From Betaproteobacteria bacterium (GTDB lineage: Bacteria > Pseudomonadota > Gammaproteobacteria > Burkholderiales > SG8-41), in contig JAKFYK010000018.1 of assembly GCA_021730905.1 (NCBI GenBank), positions 1-48,480 of the forward strand: a stretch of 48,480 bases of DNA, read 5' to 3'. Positions 33,991 through 42,695 of the stretch are shown here, piece by piece. Every line of letters begins with the position of its first letter. Within the stretch, counting starts at the first letter, position 1. The position numbers were made by a program, and so were the translations under genes. A model generated the notes under the pieces. The model saw nothing but the letters and a program-made list of their open reading frames with translations. It searched no databases and was not told where the DNA came from.

Positions 33991-34746
33991 TCATCCCTTC
34001 AGGTTGGCCGGCGCCACGCGCGCCGGCGAAACCGTGCCTGATGCATGATCATGCACATGGGTGGCGACGCGGCGGCGCACTTTACGGGAATTTGTCCAGT
34101 ACCCCGCGCCGAGCACGCCTGCGATAGCCGCGATATAGAGCAAGGCAATATAGTTGCCGGCCATCGCCACATATTCCTTGACGAGCGGCTCGCCGGTCAT
34201 CATCTTCACGCCCGTCCACAGCAACACAGTGGCACCGATATAGACAATCGACGGATAGCGCTGCACGAATTTGAGGATGAGCTGACTGCCCCAGATCACG
34301 ATCGGAATACTGATCAGCAGGCCCAGCACCACCAGCAGAAAGCTGCCATGCGCGGCGCCCGCAACTGCAAGCACGTTATCCAGCCCCATCACCGCATCGG
34401 CAACGACGATGGTTTTCATCGCACCCCAAAAACTCGCGCTCGAAGCAATTTGGTGGCCCTCGTCGTCGTCCTGGTTTAACAGCAACTTGTAGGCGATCCA
34501 AAGCAGTAGCGCGCCGCCAGCCAACAGCAAGCCCGGAACCTTGAGCAGCCATACCACCACGACCGTCATTGCCGTTCGCACCACGATGGCTCCGACCGTG
34601 CCCCAGACGATGGCCTTGCTGCGTAATTGGTCGGGCAGATTGCGCGCAGCCAGTGCGATCACGATAGCGTTGTCTCCCGCCAGCACGAGATCAATGACGA
34701 CAATAGCCAGCAGCGCCGAGAAAAATTCAGGTGAGAACAGTGCCAT
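33991..34746 (-). CDS. TerC family integral membrane protein, probable Mn2+ exporter
   Basis: 251 aa with about seven membrane helices. The two metal-binding acidic motifs of the family are visible: VIDLVLAGDNAIVIAL in helix 1 and VVADAVMGLDNVLAVAG in helix 4. Members such as Alx, MeeF and MeeY export manganese. A His-rich tail (ATHVHDHASG) could bind metal. GGAGAA precedes the ATG. The yybP-ykoY-type leader upstream strongly supports manganese control and hence a manganese role. Confidence 0.92.
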   Translation of the reverse strand: MALFSPEFFSALLAIVVIDLVLAGDNAIVIALAARNLPDQLRSKAIVWGTVGAIVVRTAMTVVVVWLLKVPGLLLAGGALLLWIAYKLLLNQDDDEGHQIASSASFWGAMKTIVVADAVMGLDNVLAVAGAAHGSFLLVVLGLLISIPIVIWGSQLILKFVQRYPSIVYIGATVLLWTGVKMMTGEPLVKEYVAMAGNYIALLYIAAIAGVLGAGYWTNSRKVRRRVATHVHDHASGTVSPARVAPANLKG

Positions 34747-34812
34747 TTCAAGGTTCTCCGTTTGCAGTTCAGTCCGTTGTTAACGAATCCTTGCCGGACA
34801 CAAACGGAAACA

Positions 34813-34838
34813 AGACCCGCCGCGCCCGGCTAAGGTCT
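34813..34838 (-). terminator. Candidate terminator of the TerC leader
   Basis: On the minus strand AGACC and GGTCT can pair around an inner GCC/GGC stem, followed by TGTTT. The 5' arm overlaps the aptamer's P1 3' strand, the arrangement of a transcriptional on-switch. The stem is weaker than that of the facing leader. Confidence 0.45.
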
Positions 34839-34929
34839 CGCTCACAACCAGACCCTGATCTGGCTGCCAGCAGAACCGGGGCTCGCGCCCGTATTGACGG
34901 CTCTGCTGCTTAGAGCTACTCCCCTCATT
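34829..34929 (-). ncRNA. yybP-ykoY manganese riboswitch in the TerC leader
   Basis: Reading the minus strand: GGGGAGTAGC (34924-34915) is the L1 core and GTGAGCGAGACCTTA (34845-34831) is the closing L3/P1 segment. P1 forms from TGAGG (34927-34923) and CCTTA (34835-34831). These two blocks and their spacing are the family's hallmark. The family binds Mn2+ and turns on exporters such as MntP and Alx, matching the downstream TerC gene. Confidence 0.85.
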
Positions 34930-35186
34930 GAGGATTTACCCGCCGCATCCCATTTCTATTGCTTGGCGCGACGGAGCGAAGTATGGCGATGTAAAGCAAG
35001 CGTGTGAAATGAAGTTCTGTAATATAAATTGTTGTTTTTGTTTATAAATCATTCAAAGAATAATCCATGCCATTACCAATCTTGATGCTTCGGCGCTCGT
35101 AATAGTGGCTATTCATCGACACGGCTATTGACGATAGTGATGGCGGATGCAACACTATCCTTGCGTCAGCGTTTGGACGCACCCTC
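34930..35186. other. Promoter region between two facing riboswitch leaders
   Basis: About 260 bp with no supported gene. It must carry both divergent promoters. An A+T-rich segment (35018-35055) includes TGTTTTTGTTTATAAAT; its reverse strand resembles a degenerate copy of the 19-nt motif. Confidence 0.5.
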
Positions 35187-35320
35187 CAAAGGGGAGTAGC
35201 TATCGCAGCCTGAGCACCGGCTGTGACCGTTGGGCCGTCATTACGGGAACCCCGGTTCTCCGGTCCAGCAGGCAACCTCAACGTTCAAGTTTGCGCGTTG
35301 TTGTCAGCGAGACCTTTGCC
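35186..35320 (+). ncRNA. yybP-ykoY manganese riboswitch preceding a LysR gene
   Basis: AAAGGGGAGTAGC (35188-35200) is the L1 core; TCAGCGAGACCTTTG (35304-35318) is the L3/P1 segment. P1 pairs CAAAGG (35187-35192) with CCTTTG (35313-35318) perfectly. The roughly 130-nt body between them allows the usual P2-P4 helices (e.g. the GGGAACCCCGGTTC region). Both universally conserved blocks are intact, so ligand binding is likely retained. The gene 108 nt downstream is a LysR regulator, not a metal transporter. Confidence 0.85.
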
Positions 35321-35344
35321 CAGACAGGCAAAGGTCATTTTTTT
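35311..35344 (+). terminator. Intrinsic terminator, expression platform of the LysR leader
   Basis: GACCTTTGCC (35311-35320), loop CAGACA, GGCAAAGGTC (35327-35336), then A and seven T. The left arm contains the P1 3' strand of the aptamer, so P1 and terminator exclude each other: ligand-bound RNA should read through. Confidence 0.9.
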
Positions 35345-35395
35345 GCGGCCTTCAAGCTGTCCGAGGTGAAGGCCGCTGTGCTTTTGGGCACAGCG
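35345..35395 (+). promoter_or_regulatory. Two overlapping hairpins between terminator and LysR gene
   Basis: Stem 1: GCGGCCTTCA (35345-35354) with TGAAGGCCGC (35367-35376). Stem 2: CGCTGTGC (35374-35381) with GCACAGCG (35388-35395), loop TTTTGG. They share CGC at 35374-35376 and cannot both form fully. They may be a second control stage or protect the mRNA. Confidence 0.5.
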
Positions 35396-35428
35396 CAATG
35401 ACAACGTACGCATTACAAGAGGATTGCC

Positions 35429-36364
35429 ATGACTCAAAGCAAGATACGCCGTTACCTGCGCCACGGAACGCTCCCGCAATTGAGCGTGTTTGAAGCGGTT
35501 GCACGGCTCGGTAGTTTTACCCGCGCTGCCGAAGAACTGTATATGGCGCAACCCACCGTTTCAGTGCAGATCAAAAAACTGAGTGAGACCATCGGCCTTC
35601 CGGTACTGGAACAGGTCGGCAAAAACGTGCGCCTGACGTCCGTCGGCAGGGAGTTGCAGGCGGCATGCAGCGAAATCTTCAATACGCTGACACGCTACGA
35701 GCAGAAGGTCGCCGACATGCGCGGCATGCAAACCGGCTCGCTACATATTGCTGCCAGCACGGTAGCGAAATATTTCGCCACGCGCAGCCTCGCAGAATTT
35801 CTCAAAGCGTACCCTGGCATCGATGCCAAAATGCACGTAGGACACCGCCAATCGCTGCTCCACCGCATCGGGGAAAACACCGACGACCTGTATCTGATGA
35901 TGAATCCGCCGAGCAGCGATGAAGCGGTCAGCTTGCGCCTGCTGTCCAACCCCATCATGGTGTTCGCTCACGCGGATCACCCGCTTGCCGGCGAGAAAAA
36001 TATTCCCTTCTCGCGCCTCATGCAAGAACCGCTGCTGGTGCGCGAACCCGGATCAGGCACACGCATGACCACCGACCGCTTGTTCCGCGAGCGCGGTCTT
36101 ACACCAACCATTCGCATGGAACTGGGCAGCAGTGAAGCTATCCGCGAATCGATACGTGCCGGGCTGGGCATTTCCATACTGTCGCGCCATGCGATTGACG
36201 ACGAAGTCGAACCGGGCCTCATCACGCTTGACGTCGAAGGCTTCCCGCTCGAATCGCACTGGCATCTGGTGTACCCGGTCGGCAAGCAACTGTCGTTTAT
36301 CGCGCAGACGTTTCTCGATTTTGTGCGCAAGGAAGCACAACGACTGGCATCCGCCTACGCCTGA
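35429..36364 (+). CDS. LysR-type regulator, CbbR/CmpR-like
   Basis: 311 aa. Helix-turn-helix at residues 13-75 (LPQLSVFEAVARLGSFTRAAEELYMAQPTVSVQIKKLSETIG) followed by VLEQVGKNVRLTSVGRELQAAC; this N-terminus and the LVREPGSGTRMTTDRLF and LGSSEAIRESIRAGLGISILSRHA blocks are typical of the CbbR/CmpR/CysB-distant group that controls carbon fixation or other metabolic operons. No cbb genes are present here. AGAGGA lies before the ATG. The leader carries a manganese riboswitch with a terminator, so its production appears metal dependent. Targets could include the adjacent terC or antiporter operons (inference). Confidence 0.92.
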   Translation: MTQSKIRRYLRHGTLPQLSVFEAVARLGSFTRAAEELYMAQPTVSVQIKKLSETIGLPVLEQVGKNVRLTSVGRELQAACSEIFNTLTRYEQKVADMRGMQTGSLHIAASTVAKYFATRSLAEFLKAYPGIDAKMHVGHRQSLLHRIGENTDDLYLMMNPPSSDEAVSLRLLSNPIMVFAHADHPLAGEKNIPFSRLMQEPLLVREPGSGTRMTTDRLFRERGLTPTIRMELGSSEAIRESIRAGLGISILSRHAIDDEVEPGLITLDVEGFPLESHWHLVYPVGKQLSFIAQTFLDFVRKEAQRLASAYA

Positions 36365-36472
36365 GCAATTCATTGAGACGGCACGGCGATGCCCTTTCGA
36401 GAGATTGTGATGAATGAAGCAGTAGCAATTCGCCGGAGCATTCTGGTTGTGGAAAATCACATCAATGGCATA

Positions 36473-37033
36473 TCAGTTCGAACCCGTATGCCGTGATGCT
36501 GATCTGTTAGGTGTATTGTGCATCCTCCCGTCAGCGCAAGGCAGTCCACTGGCGTCCACAGTGATTACGCGCACGGATTGCAAACGTTCTTGAATTTCCA
36601 GAGCGAGGTTCCGATTCAGCCCGGACATCCAGAAGGATTCCGGTGCGGGCAGGACAATTTCCTGGCATTGCAGGGCTTGTGCAGCTTCGAATATCTGGTA
36701 TGCAGCATCGCCCTCCCGATAATGTGTATTTACATCGATGCCTGCTTCACGCAGTTTTCGTTCTGCATCGTCGAGCAGAAACCGGCCTCGTTCGGCCTGA
36801 AAGCGGGAAATCTCCTGGCGCGTCCAAAAACGCAGCACCTGCCAATTCCGGATTGGTTCAGCCACGAACAATAGCTCTGCCGCCAATTCATCGCCGCGCC
36901 TCGCATGAATACGTGCGTACTGCAAGCCCCAGCGGGCACGGTCCGATCCATCTATTGGTATCAGCAGTTTCATGGGTGGGCGCACCGCTGATGCCGCCGG
37001 CGTATCGTTCACCGCGCGGTGTAAGTCGTTCAT
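36473..37033 (-). CDS. UspA-like stress protein
   Basis: 186 aa. Residues 21-155 fit the universal stress protein fold: MKLLIPIDGSDRARWGLQYA (beta-1 with the conserved Asp), then REGDAAYQIFEAAQALQCQEIVLPAPE. The usual ATP-binding GxxGxxxxS(S/T) is replaced by WMSGLNRNLALEIQ, so it probably does not bind ATP in the standard way. AAGGAGG seven bases upstream supports the 37033 start. It overlaps the stop of the preceding membrane-protein gene (ATGA) and appears to be the last gene of the antiporter operon. Confidence 0.85.
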   Translation of the reverse strand: MNDLHRAVNDTPAASAVRPPMKLLIPIDGSDRARWGLQYARIHARRGDELAAELLFVAEPIRNWQVLRFWTRQEISRFQAERGRFLLDDAERKLREAGIDVNTHYREGDAAYQIFEAAQALQCQEIVLPAPESFWMSGLNRNLALEIQERLQSVRVITVDASGLPCADGRMHNTPNRSASRHTGSN

Positions 37034-37422
37034 GACCGTCCTCCTTGAGAAAAGTGCGCCGGGCCGCTATCGAACTCGCGCTGATGCCGCACGATCTCGA
37101 GTCCTCGCCGCGTGCGGCGCAGCAGAAATGGGCCTGCAACCAGCATCAGCAGTGGGATTGCCAGAAAAAACCGCATGACGTTCAGCGCCGTAGCGGCCAC
37201 GACGCCGTCGCCTGGCGCCAGACCGCGCAATACCCATGTCGCAACCGCCACACCTGCGATGACACCTATCCATTCCAAGATATCCAATTGAACATCACGC
37301 GCACGCTGCAAGGACGCCTGCCATTCGCTCGCTGGAAAATCTCTCAATCCCGGATAAAGTGCGAGCATTGTCATGCGCTTCAATCTCGCAATGCCTGACC
37401 GCCCGGTGTGATAAGTCGTCAT
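37030..37422 (-). CDS. Small two-helix membrane protein in the antiporter operon
   Basis: About 130 aa with two hydrophobic segments (GVIAGVAVATWVLRGLA and VMRFFLAIPLLMLVAGPFLL), an N-terminal soluble part (LRDFPASEWQASLQRARDVQLDILEWI) and a basic C-terminus. No family is recognised. The start is uncertain: 37422 gives the full-length form, 37374 is an alternative. It sits 17 bp after the third antiporter-like subunit and overlaps the UspA-like gene, so it is probably an accessory subunit. Confidence 0.6.
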   Translation of the reverse strand: MTTYHTGRSGIARLKRMTMLALYPGLRDFPASEWQASLQRARDVQLDILEWIGVIAGVAVATWVLRGLAPGDGVVAATALNVMRFFLAIPLLMLVAGPFLLRRTRRGLEIVRHQREFDSGPAHFSQGGRS

Positions 37423-37439
37423 AAAATAATCGCAACAAC

Positions 37440-39134
37440 TCACAAGATGTAATAAGTGACCAGATAGGCAAGCAGCATCGACATCACCCACAAAGCCATT
37501 CCCGCAGTCGATGGTCCATTGCGAAACTGCGCGGCAACCCATGCCCGTTGTGCAAACTGGCTCCACATCCATGCCGCCAATCCATAAATCGCCTTGCGGC
37601 ACACGCGACCAACGACAGCAAAATTGCTGCCAGCGAATGTCAGGACAGCGGGCGCCAGCCGTCGATAGGTCCAGTCGGAATCGAGATTGACAGACTTGAG
37701 TTCCGGCGGATAAATCCCTGTCCGCATCAAGACGGCGAATGCAAGCGCGGAAAACACCAGAAGCTGCAGTTGATCCAGCACGTGCGAAGCAGTGTAGGGT
37801 TCGTAGCTCGTCGGGTAAGGCAACAGTCCATACAACACGCCCGGCATGGTTCCGATTCCGATGCACAATGCCGCCGCGATAGCCATGGCGACCAGCATGT
37901 TCAGCGGCGCTTCCTTGCAGCGGATGCCCGAGTCGTGTGCGAAAAAAGCGAAATACGGAATCTTGATGCCCGCGTGGTGAAACACGCCGGCGGATGCAAA
38001 CAACAGCACGCACCAGACCAGCGCATATCCCTCCAGCGCCACCGCCGACATAATCATCGACTTGGTCACGAACCCGCTAAAAAGCGGAAACGCCGAAATT
38101 GACGCCGCACCGACCATGCAAAATCCGGTGGTCCATGGCATCGACTTGTAAAGACCGCCCAGTTCACTGCCCTTGACCGTCCCCGTGCGTAGCAGCACGG
38201 CGCCCATCGACATGAACAACAGCGCCTTGAAGATGATATCGGCGAAGGCATGCGCCACCGCGCCGTTTAAGGCAAGCTCTGTGCCGATTCCAACACCCAC
38301 CACCATGAAGCCAATCTGGTTGTTCATGCTGTATGCCAGCACGCGACGCAGGTCATTTTCGATAACGGCGTAGAAGATCGGAAAGGCGGCCATGGCGGTA
38401 CCGACCCAGATCAGCAACTCCGTACCGGGGAACATACGTGCCAGTGCATAGACGCCCAGCTTGGTTGTAAACGCGGACAACACCACGGTACCCGTCGCGG
38501 TCGCCTCCGGATACGCATCCTGCAGCCAGTTATGCAGCAGCGGAAACGCGCACTTGATGCCCAGCGAAGCCAGAATCAGGTAGCTGCCCAGGCTCTGCAA
38601 TTCCATGCGCGAGAACTGCAGCGAATTGCCGTCGGCGGCGTGCAGCAGCGCGCCGCACAGGAAAAGCATGCCGGATGCGAGATGCGCCAGCAGGTAGCGC
38701 ATGCCGGCAGATCGGGCGCGTTCACCGCCCCTCGCCCAGATCAGCAACACCGAGGAAACCGCCGCGATCTCGATATGAATAAAGAACGACAGCATGTCCC
38801 CAGCGAACACAGCCCCCAGCGCGCTTCCCGCATAGACCAGCGCCGCGGCCTGCTGTGTGACATCGCGCAGATGCAGCGAAAAAACCGCGCCCAGAAATGC
38901 CGCGAGGGCAAATACATATCCGAACAGCAGGCTCAGGCGATCCACGCGCATCAGGACGAGTTCCTGTCCAAACACCGTAAATCGCGCGTAATCACCGTGC
39001 GGCAGCGACAGCATCCACAAGCCGGCGGCGACCGGCAGCAGCAGCATCAATCCCGCGCGCCAGTGCCCGCGCAGGAACGGCACCGCCACCGCGCCCAGCA
39101 GGAACAGTAAACTCACCGGAAAATCAGCGGTCAT
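37440..39134 (-). CDS. Proton-conducting antiporter-like membrane subunit (third, NuoN/MrpD-like)
   Basis: About 564 aa with some 14 membrane helices of the complex I/Mrp antiporter fold. Conserved channel signatures: FFIHIEIAAVSSVLLIWARGG (the helix 5 Glu), FPLLHNWLQDAYPEATATGTVVLSAFTTKLGVYALAR (helices 7-8, Lys) and ENDLRRVLAYSMNNQIGFMVVGVGIG. It is longer than NuoN, with extra C-terminal helices. The ATG at 39134 follows GAGGATTACT and overlaps the preceding small gene by 11 bp. It probably forms one of three ion-translocating units in this complex. Confidence 0.88.
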   Translation of the reverse strand: MTADFPVSLLFLLGAVAVPFLRGHWRAGLMLLLPVAAGLWMLSLPHGDYARFTVFGQELVLMRVDRLSLLFGYVFALAAFLGAVFSLHLRDVTQQAAALVYAGSALGAVFAGDMLSFFIHIEIAAVSSVLLIWARGGERARSAGMRYLLAHLASGMLFLCGALLHAADGNSLQFSRMELQSLGSYLILASLGIKCAFPLLHNWLQDAYPEATATGTVVLSAFTTKLGVYALARMFPGTELLIWVGTAMAAFPIFYAVIENDLRRVLAYSMNNQIGFMVVGVGIGTELALNGAVAHAFADIIFKALLFMSMGAVLLRTGTVKGSELGGLYKSMPWTTGFCMVGAASISAFPLFSGFVTKSMIMSAVALEGYALVWCVLLFASAGVFHHAGIKIPYFAFFAHDSGIRCKEAPLNMLVAMAIAAALCIGIGTMPGVLYGLLPYPTSYEPYTASHVLDQLQLLVFSALAFAVLMRTGIYPPELKSVNLDSDWTYRRLAPAVLTFAGSNFAVVGRVCRKAIYGLAAWMWSQFAQRAWVAAQFRNGPSTAGMALWVMSMLLAYLVTYYIL

Positions 39135-39372
39135 AGTAATCCTCGCTGCGCATGACGATCCTGCGCAACCCTTTTGCAGCAATCACCAGCACCACACAGG
39201 CCACGAAGCCAAAAATGCCGTAGAAGGCATACCACTGCGCAAAAGCGAAGTCTTCGTGCTTGTGCAACACCAAGTCGCACGCCAGCAACAGCATCCCGGC
39301 CACCCACAAGCCCCGATAGAGCCGGGTCACGTTGCGGGGATGATCAAGCCAGTACTGTTTTTTCTCTGACAT
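39124..39372 (-). CDS. Small two-helix membrane protein
   Basis: 82 aa, two hydrophobic segments (GLWVAGMLLLACDLVL and FYGIFGFVACVVLVIAA) and charged ends, finishing in RSEDYYDR. Similar small proteins accompany the extra antiporter subunits in proteobacterial Mrp-like clusters, but no named family is claimed. ATG at 39372 is preceded by GGAG; a GTG at 39387 overlapping the previous stop (GTGA) is also possible. Confidence 0.7.
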   Translation of the reverse strand: MSEKKQYWLDHPRNVTRLYRGLWVAGMLLLACDLVLHKHEDFAFAQWYAFYGIFGFVACVVLVIAAKGLRRIVMRSEDYYDR

Positions 39373-39383
39373 AGGCACTCCGC

Positions 39384-40847
39384 TCACCGTATTCCGCCCG
39401 CTTCCAGCAAGGGTTTGGCCAGCATGAGCGGATAATCGGAAACAAAGAAAAAGACCAGTGTCGCGGCCGAGGTCAGCGCCATAGCCGCGATCATCAACGC
39501 CGGTGCCTCGCCGTGAGGATGTTCGTTCTCGGGGGGCTCACGAAAATACGCGGCATGCACGATGGGCAGGAAGTACGCCGCGTTGAGCAGCGTGCTCGCT
39601 ACCAGCACCACAACAGCAAATGCGCTACCCGCCGACACGGCGCCCATCAGCATGTACCATTTGGTGACGAACCCCGCCGCGGGCGGTATCCCGATCAGGG
39701 AAAACGCACCTATCGTGAACGCGGCGCTCGTCCACGGCATGCGCCGGCCTATGCCATTAAGCTGACTCACTTCGGTCTTGTGCGCCGCCGTATAGATTGA
39801 ACCGGCGGCAAAGAACAGGGTGATCTTGCCCAATGCGTGGGCGGCTATATGCAGTGCCGCTGCGATAATCGACAACGGCGCCAGCACCGCAGTCGCCATG
39901 ATGACGTAAGACAACTGGCTGACAGTCGAGTACGCGAGACGGCGCTTGAGGTTATCGGAACGCAGCGCTATCACCGAAGCCGCGACAATGGTGAACCCGG
40001 AAAGCACGACCAGCCAATCCGACGCACCCGTCAACGCGTCGACGCCAAAAACGTAAATGACGACCTTGACCACGCAAAACACACCCGCTTTCACCACTGC
40101 CACCGCATGCAGCAATGCGGAAACGGGGGTCGGGGCAACCATCGCGGCAGGCAGCCAGCGGTGCACCGGCATCAGCGCAGCCTTGCCGATTCCGAACAAA
40201 TACAACGCAAGCAGAAAACTCACGACCGCAATATCTGTTGAACCCGGAAGGATGCCGCCCGCACGGAAATCGGTAGTACCCGCCAGATGCCAGGTAAATA
40301 TCAGCGCGGGCAGGAAAAACAGGATGGAGGTGCCGACCAGGTAACCGAGGTAGGTACGCCCGCCGTTGCGCGCATCATCGGTGCCGTGATGCGTTACCAG
40401 CGGATAGGTCACCAGCGTCAACGCCTCGTAGAAGATGAAAAGCGTCAGCACATTGCCAGAGAAAGCAATACCCATGGTGCAGCCCAATGCCAGCGCGAAG
40501 CACACGTAAAAACGTGTCTGCCGTCCTTCCTTGTTGGCGCGCATGTAGCCTATGGAGTAAAGCGAATTGACTATCCACAGCGAAGAGGCGACCAGCGCAA
40601 ACAGCAAGCCGAGCGGTTCCAGCTGAAACGCCACCGGCAGGCCCGGCAGCAGATCGAAAAGCTCGATCCTCGGGCTGCCCCCTGCCAACACGGAAGGGAC
40701 CGTTGAAATCACGGCCATTAGAAGCAGCAAAGCCGTAATGATGGTCACGGACTCCCGCACATTGGGCCGGCGGTGGCATAGCGCGATGACACCGGCGCCC
40801 GCCAGCGGCACTGCAATCGCGCCCAGCATTTGCACGCCGTCGTTCAT
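39384..40847 (-). CDS. NuoL/MrpA-like antiporter subunit (second)
   Basis: 487 aa, about 13 helices. LMPVHRWLPAAMVAPTPVSALLHAVAVVKAGVF is the distinctive NuoL/MrpA helix 7-8 block, unlike the other two antiporter subunits here; IFYEALTLVTYPLV carries the essential Glu of helix 5. It corresponds to the MrpA core without the C-terminal MbhD/MbhE tail, which is encoded separately at 43118-43642. ATGA overlap with the preceding mnhD-like gene. Likely part of the proton pathway. Confidence 0.9.
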   Translation of the reverse strand: MNDGVQMLGAIAVPLAGAGVIALCHRRPNVRESVTIITALLLLMAVISTVPSVLAGGSPRIELFDLLPGLPVAFQLEPLGLLFALVASSLWIVNSLYSIGYMRANKEGRQTRFYVCFALALGCTMGIAFSGNVLTLFIFYEALTLVTYPLVTHHGTDDARNGGRTYLGYLVGTSILFFLPALIFTWHLAGTTDFRAGGILPGSTDIAVVSFLLALYLFGIGKAALMPVHRWLPAAMVAPTPVSALLHAVAVVKAGVFCVVKVVIYVFGVDALTGASDWLVVLSGFTIVAASVIALRSDNLKRRLAYSTVSQLSYVIMATAVLAPLSIIAAALHIAAHALGKITLFFAAGSIYTAAHKTEVSQLNGIGRRMPWTSAAFTIGAFSLIGIPPAAGFVTKWYMLMGAVSAGSAFAVVVLVASTLLNAAYFLPIVHAAYFREPPENEHPHGEAPALMIAAMALTSAATLVFFFVSDYPLMLAKPLLEAGGIR

Positions 40848-42325
40848 CGCGAGGGTTCCATCAGCATCCGCGCCGCGAGTTCGGCCGATCCCACATTGAT
40901 GGAGGTCTCGATGCCGAAGTAAACCGTCGCACCGACCATCACCAGGGTCGGAATCCACATGGATAGCGGCACGCGTGCCACGGCGCCGACAGTGGGCGGC
41001 GGCTCACGAAAGTATGCGACCTCCACGAACCGCCATACGTAAACGACCGCGATCAGTGAACTGATGACGATGGCAAAAACCAGCCACCATTGACCTTGCT
41101 GTATCGCGGCCGCCACCAGGTACCACTTGCTGATAAACCCCGCGGTTCCAGGCACACCGATGAGACCAAGTCCGCCGACAACAATGCCGAAGGATACAAG
41201 GGGCGCAGTGCGTCCCAGCCCCGCCAGACGATGCATCGCGCTTGACCCCGTGGAAATGAGCGCGATCCCGACGAGCATGAACAATGCGCCCTTGGTAATG
41301 GCGTGATTGAACAGGTGCAGCAACGTCGCGGTCAGCCCGGTCACCGATTCAAAGGAAATGCCCAGCGTGATATAGCCCATCTGTGCAACACTGGAATAGG
41401 CAAGCAGCCGCTTGAAGTCATTCTGAAAGACAGCGATAGCCGAGGCCGCGAACATTGCCGTCAACGACAAAACAAGCATGATTTCCGGCAACGGCAGCTT
41501 GTCGAATATCTGGCTGCCGCCGAACACGCTGAAATAAAACCGCAGCAGCACGTACAACGCCACCTTGGTCGCCGTGGCCGCGAGAAACGCGCTCACCGCC
41601 GAGGGCGCATGCGTGTAGGCATTGGGCAGCCATTGATGCAGCGGAAACAACGCGAGCTTGAGACACACACCGACTGTGATGAACGCCAGCGCTGCCAAGA
41701 GCGGGCGAGAGGCCTCTACATCGCCCATGCGGGCAGCCATGTCCGCCAGATTGAGTGTCCCGGTCGTAAGGTAAAGCAGCCCTATGCCGATCACGATAAA
41801 CGTAGCGCCGATGGTGCCCATGATCAGGTATTGGTACGCCGCCAGCAATGCACGGCGATCACGCCCCATCGCGATCAGCACGTAAGTCGAAAGCGATGAC
41901 ACCTCCAGAAAGACGAAGATATTGAAGGCGTCGCCCGTCGCGGTAATCCCGAGCAGGCCTGCGAGGCACAGCGCAAACAGCGTATAGAACAGGTAATGGC
42001 GCTCGCGAGGAATTTCGCGTTCGATGCTTGCGCGCGCATACGGCAGCAAAACGGCGGCGATCGCGGCAACCAGCAATAGCACGAATGCGGATAAGCGGTC
42101 GATCCGGTATTCGATACCCCACGGCGGGGGCCAACTGCCTATCTCATAGGACAGCGCACCGTTGGCGACCTGCAGCCATAGCGCAATCGCGATGGCGAGC
42201 ACGATCCAGCTCGCCGACACGACAATCAGGAATGACGCAACGCGATGGCGCAACAGCACCGCCAGCGGCGCCGCCAGCAACGGTACTACCACCTGGAGAA
42301 CAGGCAAATGCGGGACAACACTCAT
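40844..42325 (-). CDS. Mrp-type antiporter subunit D
   Basis: 493 aa, about 14 helices. FVFLEVSSLSTYVLIAMG (helix 5 Glu), LFPLHQWLPNAYTHAPSAVSAFLAATATKVALYVLLRF (Lys-bearing helices 7-8) and AVFQNDFKRLLAYSSVAQMGYITLGIS are the MrpD/NuoN signatures. Length matches MrpD. Starts overlap on both sides (ATGA), consistent with tight stoichiometric expression. Confidence 0.93.
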   Translation of the reverse strand: MSVVPHLPVLQVVVPLLAAPLAVLLRHRVASFLIVVSASWIVLAIAIALWLQVANGALSYEIGSWPPPWGIEYRIDRLSAFVLLLVAAIAAVLLPYARASIEREIPRERHYLFYTLFALCLAGLLGITATGDAFNIFVFLEVSSLSTYVLIAMGRDRRALLAAYQYLIMGTIGATFIVIGIGLLYLTTGTLNLADMAARMGDVEASRPLLAALAFITVGVCLKLALFPLHQWLPNAYTHAPSAVSAFLAATATKVALYVLLRFYFSVFGGSQIFDKLPLPEIMLVLSLTAMFAASAIAVFQNDFKRLLAYSSVAQMGYITLGISFESVTGLTATLLHLFNHAITKGALFMLVGIALISTGSSAMHRLAGLGRTAPLVSFGIVVGGLGLIGVPGTAGFISKWYLVAAAIQQGQWWLVFAIVISSLIAVVYVWRFVEVAYFREPPPTVGAVARVPLSMWIPTLVMVGATVYFGIETSINVGSAELAARMLMEPSR

Positions 42326-42693
42326 GGGCGTCGCTCCGCGTCCCCCGCCGCCGTGGCATCTTGCGCCAGGATCTCGTCCTCCTCGATGGTGCTGTAGGAC
42401 TCGCGGATACGCACCACCAGCGCGAGTCCCAATGCCAGCGTCGCAACGCCGACTACGATGGCCGTCAGAATGAGCACGTGCGGCAACGGATTGGAGTAAA
42501 CTTTGAACCCTTCAGCGACTATCGGCGCCGTACCGCCGATCAATTTGCCGGGCGCGATATACAGCAGATAGACGGACGTCTGAAATATGCTGAGGCCGAC
42601 GAGTTTTTTGATCAGGTTGCCACGGGCAATCAGAATGTACAGGCCCGCCACCATCAGAAAGACCGTCGCGAAATAACTGAAGTAGCCCGCCAT
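42322..42693 (-). CDS. Mrp-type antiporter subunit C (NuoK-like)
   Basis: 123 aa, three helices: ATVFLMVAGLYILIARGNLIKKLVGLSIFQTSVYLLYIA, then HVLILTAIVVGVATLALGLALVVRI, matching MrpC/NuoK, which carries conserved charged residues lining the quinone-module interface in complex I. The acidic tail (EEDEILAQD) is an addition. The ATG at 42693 lies two bases after the preceding stop. Confidence 0.9.
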   Translation of the reverse strand: MAGYFSYFATVFLMVAGLYILIARGNLIKKLVGLSIFQTSVYLLYIAPGKLIGGTAPIVAEGFKVYSNPLPHVLILTAIVVGVATLALGLALVVRIRESYSTIEEDEILAQDATAAGDAERRP

Positions 42694-42695
42694 CT

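Noticed and set aside
35018..35055. Possible reverse-strand copy of the 19-nt motif between the two riboswitches
   Set aside because: The match needs at least three mismatches and a shift in an A+T-rich stretch, so it is not counted as a copy.
35429..36364. Carbon-fixation locus suggested by the CbbR-like regulator
   Set aside because: No RuBisCO, phosphoribulokinase or carboxysome gene is in the window; CbbR-like proteins regulate many other operons.
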